Position numbers and translations under genes: made by a program. From NCBI GenBank assembly GCA_965140355.1, contig OZ223193.1:248001-312000 (forward strand): a DNA stretch of 64,000 nucleotides, written 5' to 3'. This document shows positions 1 through 8,200 of this stretch, piece after piece. Position 1 is the first letter of the stretch, and the number at the start of each line of letters is the position of its first letter. Below the pieces are notes generated by a model. The model was not told where the DNA came from, made no database searches, and saw only the letters and a program-made list of their open reading frames with translations. The stretch is from Acetobacterium sp965140355 (lineage in GTDB: Bacteria > Bacillota > Clostridia > Eubacteriales > Eubacteriaceae).

Positions 1-619
1 CTCGTTCTTTGGATCAAAACTAATGTGGGTGGCAATTTCCGATTGAGGGTTTGGAAATGATGTGCTATCAATGGTTTTTCAAGTGTTTCAGCCCATTTAA
101 TCACAGCCTCTGATTCTGCCAATCCCCCGGATGTCCAGAATATAAACAAACCGTGATCATTCCTCCCGGCGCCAATAATGTCACTGCTCCACTTAGTGCT
201 TTCAGGGTCGTTTCGACATTAGTAACGAGCTTCTGATCGCCCCCCGGAAAATAACCAAGATTAAACATGACCGCTTTAACCGTGCACGCCTGGACAGCTT
301 CTTGCTTTAGCACCTCTACGATCAAATCGTGACTCTTCTGAATGAAGGTTATCTTTCCTGAGCAGCCACTATCTTCGATCATCTTTTTTGTTTGTTTTAT
401 CGCTGCCGTTTGAACATCAAAAGAAAACACCCGGCCAGTTGAGCCCACGCATTGCAGCAGAAATAAAGAATCCTGTCCTGTTCCCGCTGTCGCATCAACA
501 ACGATATCACCGGGATTAATAACCGGTCTTAGAAAGTCCCAAGCTAATTGGGTAACACGCAATAATCTATTTGTCACTGCAACCTGCACAGGGTTTGAAA
601 AATTCTCCCGGAAAATCAT
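1..619 (-). CDS. YtqB-like class I SAM-dependent methyltransferase, apparently frameshifted and cut by window edge
   Basis: Predicted SAM-dependent (putative RNA) methyltransferase of the YtqB / rRNA_methylase family. The SAM-binding motif VDATAGTGQDSLFL lies at about residues 41-54 and a conserved NLGYFPGGD block near 120. The uninterrupted frame stops at 101 just after SGHPGD, but in the next frame the family C-terminus continues (GLAESEAVIKWAETL, then NRKLPPTLVLIQ) to the window start. One extra G in the five-G run (plus-strand C run at 124-128) would join both parts, so this is either a one-base deletion or a sequencing error. The ATG at 619 overlaps the preceding gene by 53 nt; a GTG at 577 (overlap 11 nt) is an alternative start. 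Family assignment is good; substrate unknown. Confidence 0.72.
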
Positions 620-965
620 GATGACTCAGCACACCACTTTGATCTTGAAATCCATGTTTTATAAAATATTCTGCAAATTCTGCCGGAGCATCGTGAACCG
701 CGATCATTACACAACCCTCTTCTGCCATTTTAAATAACAGCGTTCGGATAATCCCGTCAAAAATAGCCATCGCCGGTTCTCCCTCACTCATCATTATGAT
801 TTCATAAACATCAACCTTTTCTGCTCCATAAAAAAAACGAACAACACCTAAGATTTCTGAACTGACCGTGTCTTCTGCCACAATATATAAGTCCCGTTCT
901 TTTTCTTTTTCTGGGAACAATGCTTTAATTTGACTAAACGCTCTTGGGAATCCTATTTTCACCAT
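567..965 (-). CDS. Small GNAT-like acetyltransferase-type protein
   Basis: A 132-residue protein with the look of a minimal GNAT fold: a central strand with VAEDTVSSEILGVVRFFY, a helix after GEPAMAIFDGIIRTLLFKMAEEG, and a C-terminal AEYFIKHGF segment typical of the last GNAT helix and strand. No clear acetyl-CoA P-loop (Q/RxxGxG/A) is visible, so activity is uncertain. A good Shine-Dalgarno (AAGGAGA) sits 8 nt before ATG 965. It overlaps the end of the pseudouridine synthase gene by 32 nt and the start of the methyltransferase gene, so it is the middle of a tightly packed operon. Cys residues near the C-terminus (CAGCSDK) are unexplained. Confidence 0.6.
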   Translation of the reverse strand: MVKIGFPRAFSQIKALFPEKEKERDLYIVAEDTVSSEILGVVRFFYGAEKVDVYEIIMMSEGEPAMAIFDGIIRTLLFKMAEEGCVMIAVHDAPAEFAEYFIKHGFQDQSGVLSHHDFPGEFFKPCAGCSDK

Positions 966-1671
966 TACCGCTATCTCCTTTTAAATACTTAATTTCATCA
1001 TTCGTTAAATATCGCCAGTCACCGGGCTTTAAGTCGCCTAATGTCAGTTTTCCGATTGCTACCCGTTTTAAATCAATAATCGGACACCCCATTGCCATAC
1101 ACATTTTACGGATTTGTCTTTTTTTACCTTCATGAATCCGCATTTCCAAACGACTGCTATCACGATTTCTGGCCATTATTTTGATGTCTGCCGGAGCCGT
1201 CCGATAGTCTTCAATCGCCATTCCCTGTTTAAACATAGCGATACTTTTTTGGTCCGGACACCCCTTAACTAAACCGACATAAACCTTTTCAAATTCATGT
1301 TTGGGATGCGTCAAGTAAAAGGTCAAATCGCCATCATTTGTCAGCAACAGCAATCCTTCTGTCTCCATGTCCAAGCGCCCCACGGTGTACAGCCGTTCTT
1401 TAATCGGGACTAGATCCAACACCCGTTGTCGTCCATGGGTGTCTTCAGATGTCGATACGGCACCTTTGGGTTTATTAATCATAATATATATTTTTGAGTT
1501 TCTGGTTATCTTTTCCCCGGCAACAATAATTTCATCTTGTTCCGGATCAATTGGGAATCCAGGCTCTTTAATTAGTACCCCATTTACCTGAACCAAACCT
1601 TTTTCAATTATTTTTTCCGATTTTCGACGCGACGCAATACCACATTCAGCCATAAATTTTTGAATTCTCAC
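934..1671 (-). CDS. rluB: Pseudouridine synthase of the RsuA/RluB family
   Basis: Isomerises a specific uridine in rRNA to pseudouridine, probably in 23S rRNA (RluB type, by analogy to the scpAB-rluB order of Firmicutes). The N-terminal S4 RNA-binding domain is at residues 1-60 (MRIQKFMAECGIASRRKSEK). The catalytic motif GRLDMETEGLLLLTNDGDL follows at about 97-115; its Asp is the nucleophile. The C-terminal EGKKRQIRKM is the family signature. Start is GTG; its GTGA overlaps the scpB stop, so it is translationally coupled to scpB. The 245-residue length is normal. RluB versus RsuA cannot be decided from motifs alone. Confidence 0.88.
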   Translation of the reverse strand: MRIQKFMAECGIASRRKSEKIIEKGLVQVNGVLIKEPGFPIDPEQDEIIVAGEKITRNSKIYIMINKPKGAVSTSEDTHGRQRVLDLVPIKERLYTVGRLDMETEGLLLLTNDGDLTFYLTHPKHEFEKVYVGLVKGCPDQKSIAMFKQGMAIEDYRTAPADIKIMARNRDSSRLEMRIHEGKKRQIRKMCMAMGCPIIDLKRVAIGKLTLGDLKPGDWRYLTNDEIKYLKGDSGNGENRIPKSV

Positions 1672-2315
1672 GGTTTTACCTCTAAAATCTTTGCCTCACC
1701 AATCGTATTTTCCAACATCGTTGATAGCAATTCACTCGATGGCATGTCTTTAGCTTGTTCACCATCAAGTTTTTGCAGATCAAAATTTTCCTGTTTTCCC
1801 TGTGAAAATACTTCAAACTCGGGAATTTCTTTAAGGCTTGTAAAACCCATGGTTTTTAAAAACGCATTGGTCGTTTTATAAAGAATTGGCCGACCAGGTG
1901 CTTCCAGTCTTCCGCCGTCGCAAATCAAACCACGATCCAACAATCTTTGAATAGCACTACTTGAGCTCACGCCCCTTAGTTCCTCAACGCTTAGTCGGGT
2001 AATCGGCTGGCGATAAGCAATAATTGCCAGGGTTTCCAGCGCTGCTCGCGACAAACCGGTCTTTTCTTGATGTTTTGTTATTTCCTTGATATAACCATAA
2101 TAATCTGGTTTTGTCGAAAGCTGATAGGTATCTTTCACTTGAACAAGTCGAATACCTCTGGCACTCGATTGATAATCCTGCTTTAATATTTCCATAGCAA
2201 ACTGTATTTCTGATCGTGATTTAGATAAACATTTGCAGAGTTCCGTGATCGAAACCGCCTCTCCCGCACCAAAAAGGATGCCTTCAACGATTCCGGCCAG
2301 TTCATCACTATTCAT
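1668..2315 (-). CDS. scpB: Segregation and condensation protein B
   Basis: Winged-helix kleisin-associated subunit of the Smc-ScpA-ScpB condensin that compacts and segregates the chromosome. Tandem winged helices are recognisable: LAGIVEGILFGAGEAVSI at the N-terminus and the conserved LETLAIIAYRQPITR followed by EELRGVSS and GRPILYKTT. The frame is open to 2348, but the GGGAGGTGG ribosome site lies 9 nt before the ATG at 2315 (MNSDELAG), which overlaps the scpA stop codon; an ATG two codons upstream is also possible. It forms an scpA-scpB pair with coupled translation and leads into rluB. Confidence 0.92.
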   Translation of the reverse strand: MNSDELAGIVEGILFGAGEAVSITELCKCLSKSRSEIQFAMEILKQDYQSSARGIRLVQVKDTYQLSTKPDYYGYIKEITKHQEKTGLSRAALETLAIIAYRQPITRLSVEELRGVSSSSAIQRLLDRGLICDGGRLEAPGRPILYKTTNAFLKTMGFTSLKEIPEFEVFSQGKQENFDLQKLDGEQAKDMPSSELLSTMLENTIGEAKILEVKP

Positions 2316-3042
2316 TGCCATCCACCTCCCTTTGAATTTGAAAATCAATAAACACGCGATTTTGAAGTAGCCGTAAGCCGTTAGTTTTAACCATTTCCAG
2401 TAGCGACAATAACGTTACCACCACTTCTTCACGGGAAATATCAGGATGGAGCAGCTCTGAAAAACTCACTCCAGCCGCGCCGGCTTGCACTAACTTATCG
2501 ATAATCTCCTCGATTTTTTCCTCAATGCTAAAAAGTTCTCGGATGATCTTCTGTGGTGCTTGGATCATTTCGGTTTCGTTTTCTTTTTGAAATAACAACT
2601 GCTTAAAACATTGTTCCAATAAATGGGGGTCGATAATCAATGGTGTCTCTTCCAAGTTTTGTGGAATATATTCAGGATCGCGATAAATAACACACAATTC
2701 CGTTTGCTCGCGGGATTGAAAATAGCGACTAATCTCTTTAAAAATCTTATATTCCACTAATTGTCGCACTAATTTTGCTTGCAGTTCTTCGGCATCTTCT
2801 TTTTCTTCTTCATTTTTAGGCAACAATGCTTTTGCTTTTATTTCCAATAGTCTCGCCGCCATGACGATAAATTCACTGGCTACATCCATATCCATATCTT
2901 GCCACGTTCTAATTTGTAACAAATACTGGTTTGTTATAGTGGCAATAGAAATATCACAAATATCAATTTTATTTTTTAAGATCAGACTGATTAATAAATC
3001 TAAGGGGCCTTCAAACGTCTCCAAGCTAACTGCATATGCCAT
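2308..3042 (-). CDS. scpA: Segregation and condensation protein A (kleisin)
   Basis: Kleisin subunit bridging the Smc head domains. The N-terminal signature FEGPLDLLISLILKNKIDI (about residues 9-27) and the YLLQIRTWQDMDMDVASEF helix are diagnostic; the C-terminal winged helix contains FSELLHPDISREEVVVTLLSLLEM. Length (244 aa) is normal. It lies 2 nt after the site-2 protease stop and overlaps scpB, consistent with one transcript. Confidence 0.92.
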   Translation of the reverse strand: MAYAVSLETFEGPLDLLISLILKNKIDICDISIATITNQYLLQIRTWQDMDMDVASEFIVMAARLLEIKAKALLPKNEEEKEDAEELQAKLVRQLVEYKIFKEISRYFQSREQTELCVIYRDPEYIPQNLEETPLIIDPHLLEQCFKQLLFQKENETEMIQAPQKIIRELFSIEEKIEEIIDKLVQAGAAGVSFSELLHPDISREEVVVTLLSLLEMVKTNGLRLLQNRVFIDFQIQREVDGNE

Positions 3043-3044
3043 AA

Positions 3045-3686
3045 CTAAGACCAGATTAAGTTAAAAATTGGTAATAAAATTGTCAAAAACAAACTTACTA
3101 TTCCATTAATTGCCGGATTGATTACATGCCCCAGCACTCTGGTAAAAGCCAACACAAAAATTAAAATCATTCCATAACGCTGATATTTGTAATAGGTCAT
3201 CAGTGCTTTGGGCGGCAAAAATAACACCAGTATCTGTGACCCATCCAACGGAGGAATCGGGATAATATTAAACACCGCAAACAAAATATTATAAATATAA
3301 ATATATTGCAACACCGTCATCAAAATCTCGTTATTTAATGGAAAGACAGCTAAATAAGCAGCCATCCCCAAAAAAGCTAAAAGCAAATTCGTGAGCACCC
3401 CGGATAAGGCTACCACGATCATCCCTTTTTTACGATCTTTGAAATTACCAGGATTAACCGGTACTGGTTTCGCCCAGCCAAAACGAAATAAAAGCATCGA
3501 TATAAACCCTAATGGGTCGATGTGTTTTAATGGATTCAAGGTTAAACGTCCGGCATTTTTAGGCGTCGGATCTCCCATTGCATCGGCGGCAAAACCATGA
3601 GCCATTTCATGAAAACTGATAGCGATCAGAATTCCCGGCAAACTCAAGAACAAACTATAAAAATAGTCCGGCGTAAAATTAAACAT
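3045..3686 (-). CDS. Site-2-type intramembrane/integral membrane metalloprotease (M50 family)
   Basis: Membrane zinc metalloprotease of the M50 / YwhC-like type. The zinc motif HEMAH (H26, E27, H30) lies in the first hydrophobic helix, and the second motif with PIPPLDGSQ (metal-binding Asp) is in a later membrane segment near residue 145. About five hydrophobic segments are seen. No PDZ domain is present, as in the short M50B members found next to scpA. The ATG overlaps the stop codon of a 35-codon ORF with a strong ribosome site, suggesting coupling. Substrate unknown. Confidence 0.85.
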   Translation of the reverse strand: MFNFTPDYFYSLFLSLPGILIAISFHEMAHGFAADAMGDPTPKNAGRLTLNPLKHIDPLGFISMLLFRFGWAKPVPVNPGNFKDRKKGMIVVALSGVLTNLLLAFLGMAAYLAVFPLNNEILMTVLQYIYIYNILFAVFNIIPIPPLDGSQILVLFLPPKALMTYYKYQRYGMILIFVLAFTRVLGHVINPAINGIVSLFLTILLPIFNLIWS

Positions 3687-3786
3687 GATCTAACCATCCC
3701 TTCATCGCATTAAGCAACTTCTGTTTTTTTAAACAGCCAATTATACAGCTATCTTCAGGTGATTCAAAACGATATTTATTTTTCAT
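3679..3786 (-). CDS. Small ORF (35 aa) coupled to the M50 protease
   Basis: ATG at 3786 is preceded by a perfect ribosome site, AAGGAG with 6-nt spacing. It encodes 35 residues beginning MKNKYRFESPEDSCIIGCLK and ending AMKGWLDHV, with two Cys five apart. The TAA overlaps the start of the downstream protease (ATGTTTAA arrangement). No homologue is recognised. It could be a genuine small protein or a leader whose translation opens the protease start site; the ribosome site argues that it is translated. Confidence 0.6.
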   Translation of the reverse strand: MKNKYRFESPEDSCIIGCLKKQKLLNAMKGWLDHV

Positions 3787-3833
3787 TAATTTCTCCTTAA
3801 TTGAATCGATCATTTCGTCTAATGTAAACACAA

Positions 3834-3880
3834 AATAGATGATTTATTTGAATGCTTTGCATTAAAATAAACCATCTATT
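3834..3880 (-). terminator. AT-rich hairpin between Nudix gene and small ORF
   Basis: A long imperfect palindrome (arms with AATAGATG/CATCTATT, TTTATTT/AAATAAA, AATG/CATT around a CTTTG loop) 18 nt after the Nudix stop. On the minus strand it is followed by a T-rich stretch (TTTTGTGTTT). Likely a terminator or attenuator that separates nrdR-nudF from the protease-scpAB operon. Confidence 0.5.
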
Positions 3881-3897
3881 CAAGTGAACATTATTTT

Positions 3898-4446
3898 TTA
3901 TTTGACAAAGCGCTCTCTCGCCGCAATACTAAAATAATACCCCAAAGCAGCCACGGTTTTCCCATCGATAAAGCGTCCATTGATAAAGAGTGTTCGAACT
4001 GTTTTTAGCGGAATCTTAACAACTTCGATAAATTCATCAGGATCTTCTTCTAATGGGTCCCAAGTAAATTCGGTAGCACAAAATAAGGTTATTTTCTCCG
4101 AACAATATCCAGGTGTTGGAATAAAATCGCCCAACTTAAAAAGATTAAGCGGCCGAAACCCGATTTCTTCCCGGCATTCCCGTATCGCCGCCGTTTCAGG
4201 ATCTTCTCCGCTTTCAAGAATGCCAGCCGGAATTTCGGTTAATCGCTGCTGACTGGCAATCCGATATTGTTTGACAAACATCATCTGTCCATCGTTGATG
4301 CACAAAACACCTACGGCACCTTGGTGGGTAATAATCTCCCGCTTGGAAAAACTCCCATCAGGAAGCTCAACCTCATCAACTCGCAGCTTAACAATCCGAC
4401 CATCATATATCATTTTACTATTAATGGTTTTTTCAAACTGTTTCAT
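3898..4446 (-). CDS. Nudix hydrolase, ADP-ribose pyrophosphatase type
   Basis: Predicted to hydrolyse ADP-ribose or a related nucleoside diphosphate sugar to AMP plus sugar phosphate. A full Nudix box (G-x5-E-x7-REUxEExGU) occupies residues 75-97, containing AIRECREEIGF. The preceding QYRIASQQRLTEIPAG and following FIPTPGYCSEKITLF are typical of the NudF/ADPRase branch. The start overlaps nrdR by 14 nt, so it is co-transcribed with nrdR. Length 182 aa is normal. Confidence 0.88.
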   Translation of the reverse strand: MKQFEKTINSKMIYDGRIVKLRVDEVELPDGSFSKREIITHQGAVGVLCINDGQMMFVKQYRIASQQRLTEIPAGILESGEDPETAAIRECREEIGFRPLNLFKLGDFIPTPGYCSEKITLFCATEFTWDPLEEDPDEFIEVVKIPLKTVRTLFINGRFIDGKTVAALGYYFSIAARERFVK

Positions 4447-4915
4447 ATAAACCCTCGGTCTGCTTTTCCGAAATCAATTGCTCTAATTCTTCCATAAATG
4501 ATGCTACATCCTTAAATTCACGATAAACTGAAGCAAAACGAACGTAGGCGACCTGATCCATGTTTTTTAATGCTAACATGACCTGTTCCCCAATTAGAGA
4601 AGAAGGCACTTCCTTCATTTCACTTTGATATAAATATCGCTCTAGATCATCAACTACAGTTTTAATCGAATCAATTGACACTGGCCGCTTTTCACAAGCC
4701 TTGATCATGCCATTGAATATTTTGTTTTTATCAAAAGCCGTCCGTTGTCCGCCTTTTTTGACAACAATCAACGGAATATTTTCAATCCGCTCATAAGTTG
4801 TGAATCGCTTATTGCATTGGTTGCATTCCCGCCGTCTGCGGATCATGGTACCCTCTTCGGATGGTCGTGAATCGACCACCCGACTATCATCAAATGCACA
4901 ATATGGACATTTCAT
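4433..4915 (-). CDS. nrdR: Ribonucleotide reductase transcriptional repressor
   Basis: Zinc-ribbon plus ATP-cone repressor of ribonucleotide reductase operons. C3/C6 and C31/C34 form the zinc ribbon; the linker SRPSEEGTMIRRRREC is invariant in NrdR; the ATP-cone (VVKKGGQRTAFDKNKI onward) spans about 50-140. 160 residues, normal. It starts 6 nt after the ftsZ stop, so it is a downstream passenger of the division operon. Confidence 0.95.
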   Translation of the reverse strand: MKCPYCAFDDSRVVDSRPSEEGTMIRRRRECNQCNKRFTTYERIENIPLIVVKKGGQRTAFDKNKIFNGMIKACEKRPVSIDSIKTVVDDLERYLYQSEMKEVPSSLIGEQVMLALKNMDQVAYVRFASVYREFKDVASFMEELEQLISEKQTEGLYETV

Positions 4916-4921
4916 CGCAAA

Positions 4922-5974
4922 TTAATCTTGAGTTAAAAAATCGGGAATTGAAAACTCGCCAACCGTGTCATTTGCACTTTTAACAACTTTTTTAATGACG
5001 GCTTTCTTTTCTTTTTCACCACCGGATAAAAAGCCCGTTGCAATAACTGTGATCTTAATTTCATCGCCAAGTGATTCATCAATTGTGGCTCCAAAAATAA
5101 CATTGGCATCAGGATCAGATGCTTCTCGGGCAATGCTTGCTGCTTTATCAACTTCGAATAAAGATAAATCTTCGCCGGCTGTAATATTAAGCAGAACGCC
5201 CGTAGCGCCATCAATCTGAGTTTCCAGTAAGGGACTGAGAATGGCCTGTTTAGCGGCTTCTTCAGCACGGTTATCGCCACTTGCATGACCAACTCCCATA
5301 TGAGCCAAACCAGTATCTTTCATAATGGTTTTAACATCCGCAAAATCGAGACTAATTAGTCCCGGCATCGCAATTAGATCTGATATACTTTTAACCCCCT
5401 GCAACAATACGTCATCGGCAAGTCTGAAAGCATCCTTAAGCGAGGTTGATTTATCCGCCATTCTTAATAGCCGATCATTCGGAATTGTCACCAATGAATC
5501 GACATTTTCCTGTAAAAACTCACTGGCAATCTGAGCATTTCGCATCCGCACTCGACCTTCAAAAGAAAAAGGTTTTGTGACCACGCCAATAGTTAAGATA
5601 TCCATATCCTTCGCAATTTTAGCAATAATCGGCGCCGCCCCTGATCCGGTTCCGCCACCCATACCAGCTGTTAAAAACAAAAGGTCAGTGTCTTTTATCA
5701 TATCCGCAATGGCATCTTTACTTTCTTCTGCTGCCTTTTGACCGATCTCAGGATTACCACCTGATCCAAGTCCTTGAGTGATTTTTTCGCCAATTTGAAG
5801 TTTCTTTTCAGACAAAGCTAAAGCAAGCGCTTGTTTATCTGTATTAACAGCAATAAAATCAACGCCCTTCATTCCAGCTTCAATCATCCGATTAATGGCG
5901 TTATTTCCACCACCACCAACACCTATTACACGAATTTTTGCGAAATTATCATAATTTCCATCTAATTCAAACAC
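4922..5974 (-). CDS. ftsZ: Cell division GTPase (tubulin homologue)
   Basis: Polymerises into the division ring. The GTP-binding signature GGGTGSGAA is at residues 106-114, with the N-terminal VIGVGGGGNNAINRM before it and the T7-loop region with NLDFADV-like SLDFADVK at about 207. The C-terminal tail is short and ends in SIPDFLTQD, compatible with the conserved tail peptide that binds partners. GTG start after AGAGGAGG. 350 residues. ftsA, usually next to ftsZ, is absent here. A 269-nt untranslated gap upstream probably carries its own promoter. Confidence 0.97.
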   Translation of the reverse strand: MFELDGNYDNFAKIRVIGVGGGGNNAINRMIEAGMKGVDFIAVNTDKQALALALSEKKLQIGEKITQGLGSGGNPEIGQKAAEESKDAIADMIKDTDLLFLTAGMGGGTGSGAAPIIAKIAKDMDILTIGVVTKPFSFEGRVRMRNAQIASEFLQENVDSLVTIPNDRLLRMADKSTSLKDAFRLADDVLLQGVKSISDLIAMPGLISLDFADVKTIMKDTGLAHMGVGHASGDNRAEEAAKQAILSPLLETQIDGATGVLLNITAGEDLSLFEVDKAASIAREASDPDANVIFGATIDESLGDEIKITVIATGFLSGGEKEKKAVIKKVVKSANDTVGEFSIPDFLTQD

Positions 5975-6243
5975 TTTTTTTCCTCCTCTAACTAAACAGC
6001 TTTCTCGTTATATATCGAAATCTTTTGTATCATTTTCCTGAACGACGCATCTTTTTCAGGTGTTTTTCCATCTTTAATAACACTTCTTTCAATAACTTAC
6101 GAAGAAAGAAATATTCACTCTCTTATATTAACCTTTATTTACATTTTTTTCAACTATTGAATAATAAATTAAGTAAAATAACCGTCAAAACTTTATTTAA
6201 TGATCCCGTCTCCTGACCCTCATCGAAAAATTCCCGCTTCATG

Positions 6244-7089
6244 TTATCGCGGTTTAACAACTGGTTTAGTTCCCGCTACTAAATTTATAATCATATTACT
6301 GGTATTTTTATCGAGATTACTCTGGATATAAGCTTTATTATCCGAATAGTTGCCATAGTCCCAAAGGATAAAGATAGTTCCATTTTTAGAAACTATTTCA
6401 TAGGTATTGACATCCGTCATCCGTACTTCTGAGATCTTGTTTAAGTTATTCTTCGCTTTTAAATCAATCAATATATTCATAACCGTATCAAAACGCCAAT
6501 AAGGCTCAACGACAACTTCTTTGCCTATTTCTGATACCGTAACTTGGTCGCTCCCAAACACCAGCGGGATATCAGTTTTTCTTAAGTATTCGCCATCTTC
6601 AATTAGTTTTTTTTCTTCGGTAAGATAATATACCTTATCATCATAGTTAACCGCACAAATCGGTGTTGATTCGACCATTCGAATGAGAATCTTATTCGGC
6701 ATAATTTTCGAAATTTCGAGATCATCTAAATTCAACAAGGCGTGAATATTGTAATTTGCCTGATTAACATCAACCAAAAAAATACTCTCACCAATATTAA
6801 TTCCTGATGTATCAATAACCGTCTGAGCATCAATGATTTCATTGCCAACTACCTCAATCTCAGTTACATTAAACACCCCTAAATTAACGGCTTCATATGC
6901 ACCAAAGCTAATTATGCCAATTACGCCAATAATAATCAGGAAGACTGTAAGACGCTTGATAATTCGTTTTCGCTTATTGATTTTTCGTTGTCGCCGTCGT
7001 TGCTCACGTAGTTCCTGTTTTGTCAAATTACGGGGTTCAGTATTTATATTGGCTTTTTCTTTGGACTTCTTTTGCTTTGATCGTTTCAT
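6244..7089 (-). CDS. ftsQ: Cell division protein FtsQ/DivIB
   Basis: Bitopic divisome protein. A long basic cytoplasmic N-terminus (about 42 residues rich in Lys/Arg) is followed by one transmembrane helix (about 43-66), a POTRA domain beginning at VTEIEVVGNEIIDAQTV and the FtsQ beta domain. The ATG overlaps the murG stop (TAATG). It ends 269 nt before ftsZ, an unusual gap in an otherwise packed cluster. Confidence 0.88.
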   Translation of the reverse strand: MKRSKQKKSKEKANINTEPRNLTKQELREQRRRQRKINKRKRIIKRLTVFLIIIGVIGIISFGAYEAVNLGVFNVTEIEVVGNEIIDAQTVIDTSGINIGESIFLVDVNQANYNIHALLNLDDLEISKIMPNKILIRMVESTPICAVNYDDKVYYLTEEKKLIEDGEYLRKTDIPLVFGSDQVTVSEIGKEVVVEPYWRFDTVMNILIDLKAKNNLNKISEVRMTDVNTYEIVSKNGTIFILWDYGNYSDNKAYIQSNLDKNTSNMIINLVAGTKPVVKPR

Positions 7090-8192
7090 TAATTCTCCAT
7101 CAATTTATTTATTTCATCACTGATCCGATCCCCAGCATTCATAATACTTAGCTGCTTAGTAATTTGAGACATCAGCTGAAGCTTTTCTTCATCATCCAGT
7201 AATGATTCGACGATTTGAATTAAACGCGCTCCATTAAGATCCTGGTCTTTAATCAATATTCCGCCACCGGCATCGGTAATCACCCGAGCGTTAAATTCCT
7301 GATGATTGCCAGCTGCCATCGGATAAGGAACCAGTACCGAAGGAACCCCCACCGCCTGAATTTCGGCTACCGACATTGCTCCCGAACGACTAATAACGAG
7401 GTCGGCCGCGCCTAAAAGTTTGTAAACCTCATTACTATAGGCTTCTACAAAAATATTATTTAACGATGAAATCGCCATGTTTTCCACTTCATTTTTTATA
7501 CTTGCATATTGATCTTTCCCGGTTAAATGGTAAATAACCCGATCTGTCCTTGTTTGGTAAAGCTCAATCAGGGCCAAGGCACTTTGATTAATCGATCCGG
7601 CCCCCTGACTGCCACCCATAATCAGCACCATTTTTTGCGTATCCGAAAGATTCAATTTTTTTCTTAATTGGTTGCGATCAATCTGTCGATATTCCGACCC
7701 CACCGGATTACCAGCGAGAAAAGTTTTCGCTGCGGGAAAGTATTTTCTGGCTTCTTCAAAACTGATTGCAACTCGATCCACTCGGCTTCCCAACATTAAA
7801 TTGGTTTTTCCCGGATAAGCATTCTGCTCATGAATCAGTGTTTTTATCTTTCGCCGACTGGCAATTAAAAGCAGTGGACCAGCCGTAAACCCGCCCGTCC
7901 CAATGACTAAATCCGGTTGCAATTTTTTGATTATTTTTTTCGCATCTCTAAGTCCATCAAAAATCCCTTTAACCGCCGCCAACGTTTCTAACGATGCTTT
8001 ACGTTCAAATCCACGGACGCGAATATATTCAATCGGATAACCGTATTGGGGAATAATGTTTTTTTCCATTCCCACCTTAGATCCAATAAAAATGATCTCA
8101 ACGCCGGGATTACTTGCTGCTATTTTTTCAGCAATTGCCAAACCCGGATAGATATGTCCCCCGGTGCCACCAGCTGCAATAAGTACTTTCAC
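7089..8192 (-). CDS. murG: Lipid II synthase GlcNAc transferase
   Basis: Adds GlcNAc from UDP-GlcNAc to lipid I on the inner membrane face, giving lipid II. GT28 motifs: AAGGTGGHIYPGLAIAE at the N-terminus, GTGGFTAGPLLL near 100, MGGSQGAGSIN near 193, and the C-terminal donor-binding VISRSGAMSVAEI. The frame is open from GTG 8204, but a GAGGTGG ribosome site lies 6 nt before GTG 8192, giving the canonical start MKVLIAAGG; 8192 is chosen. It overlaps or abuts ftsW upstream and ftsQ downstream. Confidence 0.95.
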   Translation of the reverse strand: MKVLIAAGGTGGHIYPGLAIAEKIAASNPGVEIIFIGSKVGMEKNIIPQYGYPIEYIRVRGFERKASLETLAAVKGIFDGLRDAKKIIKKLQPDLVIGTGGFTAGPLLLIASRRKIKTLIHEQNAYPGKTNLMLGSRVDRVAISFEEARKYFPAAKTFLAGNPVGSEYRQIDRNQLRKKLNLSDTQKMVLIMGGSQGAGSINQSALALIELYQTRTDRVIYHLTGKDQYASIKNEVENMAISSLNNIFVEAYSNEVYKLLGAADLVISRSGAMSVAEIQAVGVPSVLVPYPMAAGNHQEFNARVITDAGGGILIKDQDLNGARLIQIVESLLDDEEKLQLMSQITKQLSIMNAGDRISDEINKLMEN

Positions 8193-8200
8193 AAGCCACC

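Noticed and set aside
4933..5292. 119-codon frame inside ftsZ on the same strand
   Set aside because: Overlaps a conserved gene entirely in another frame; shadow ORF.
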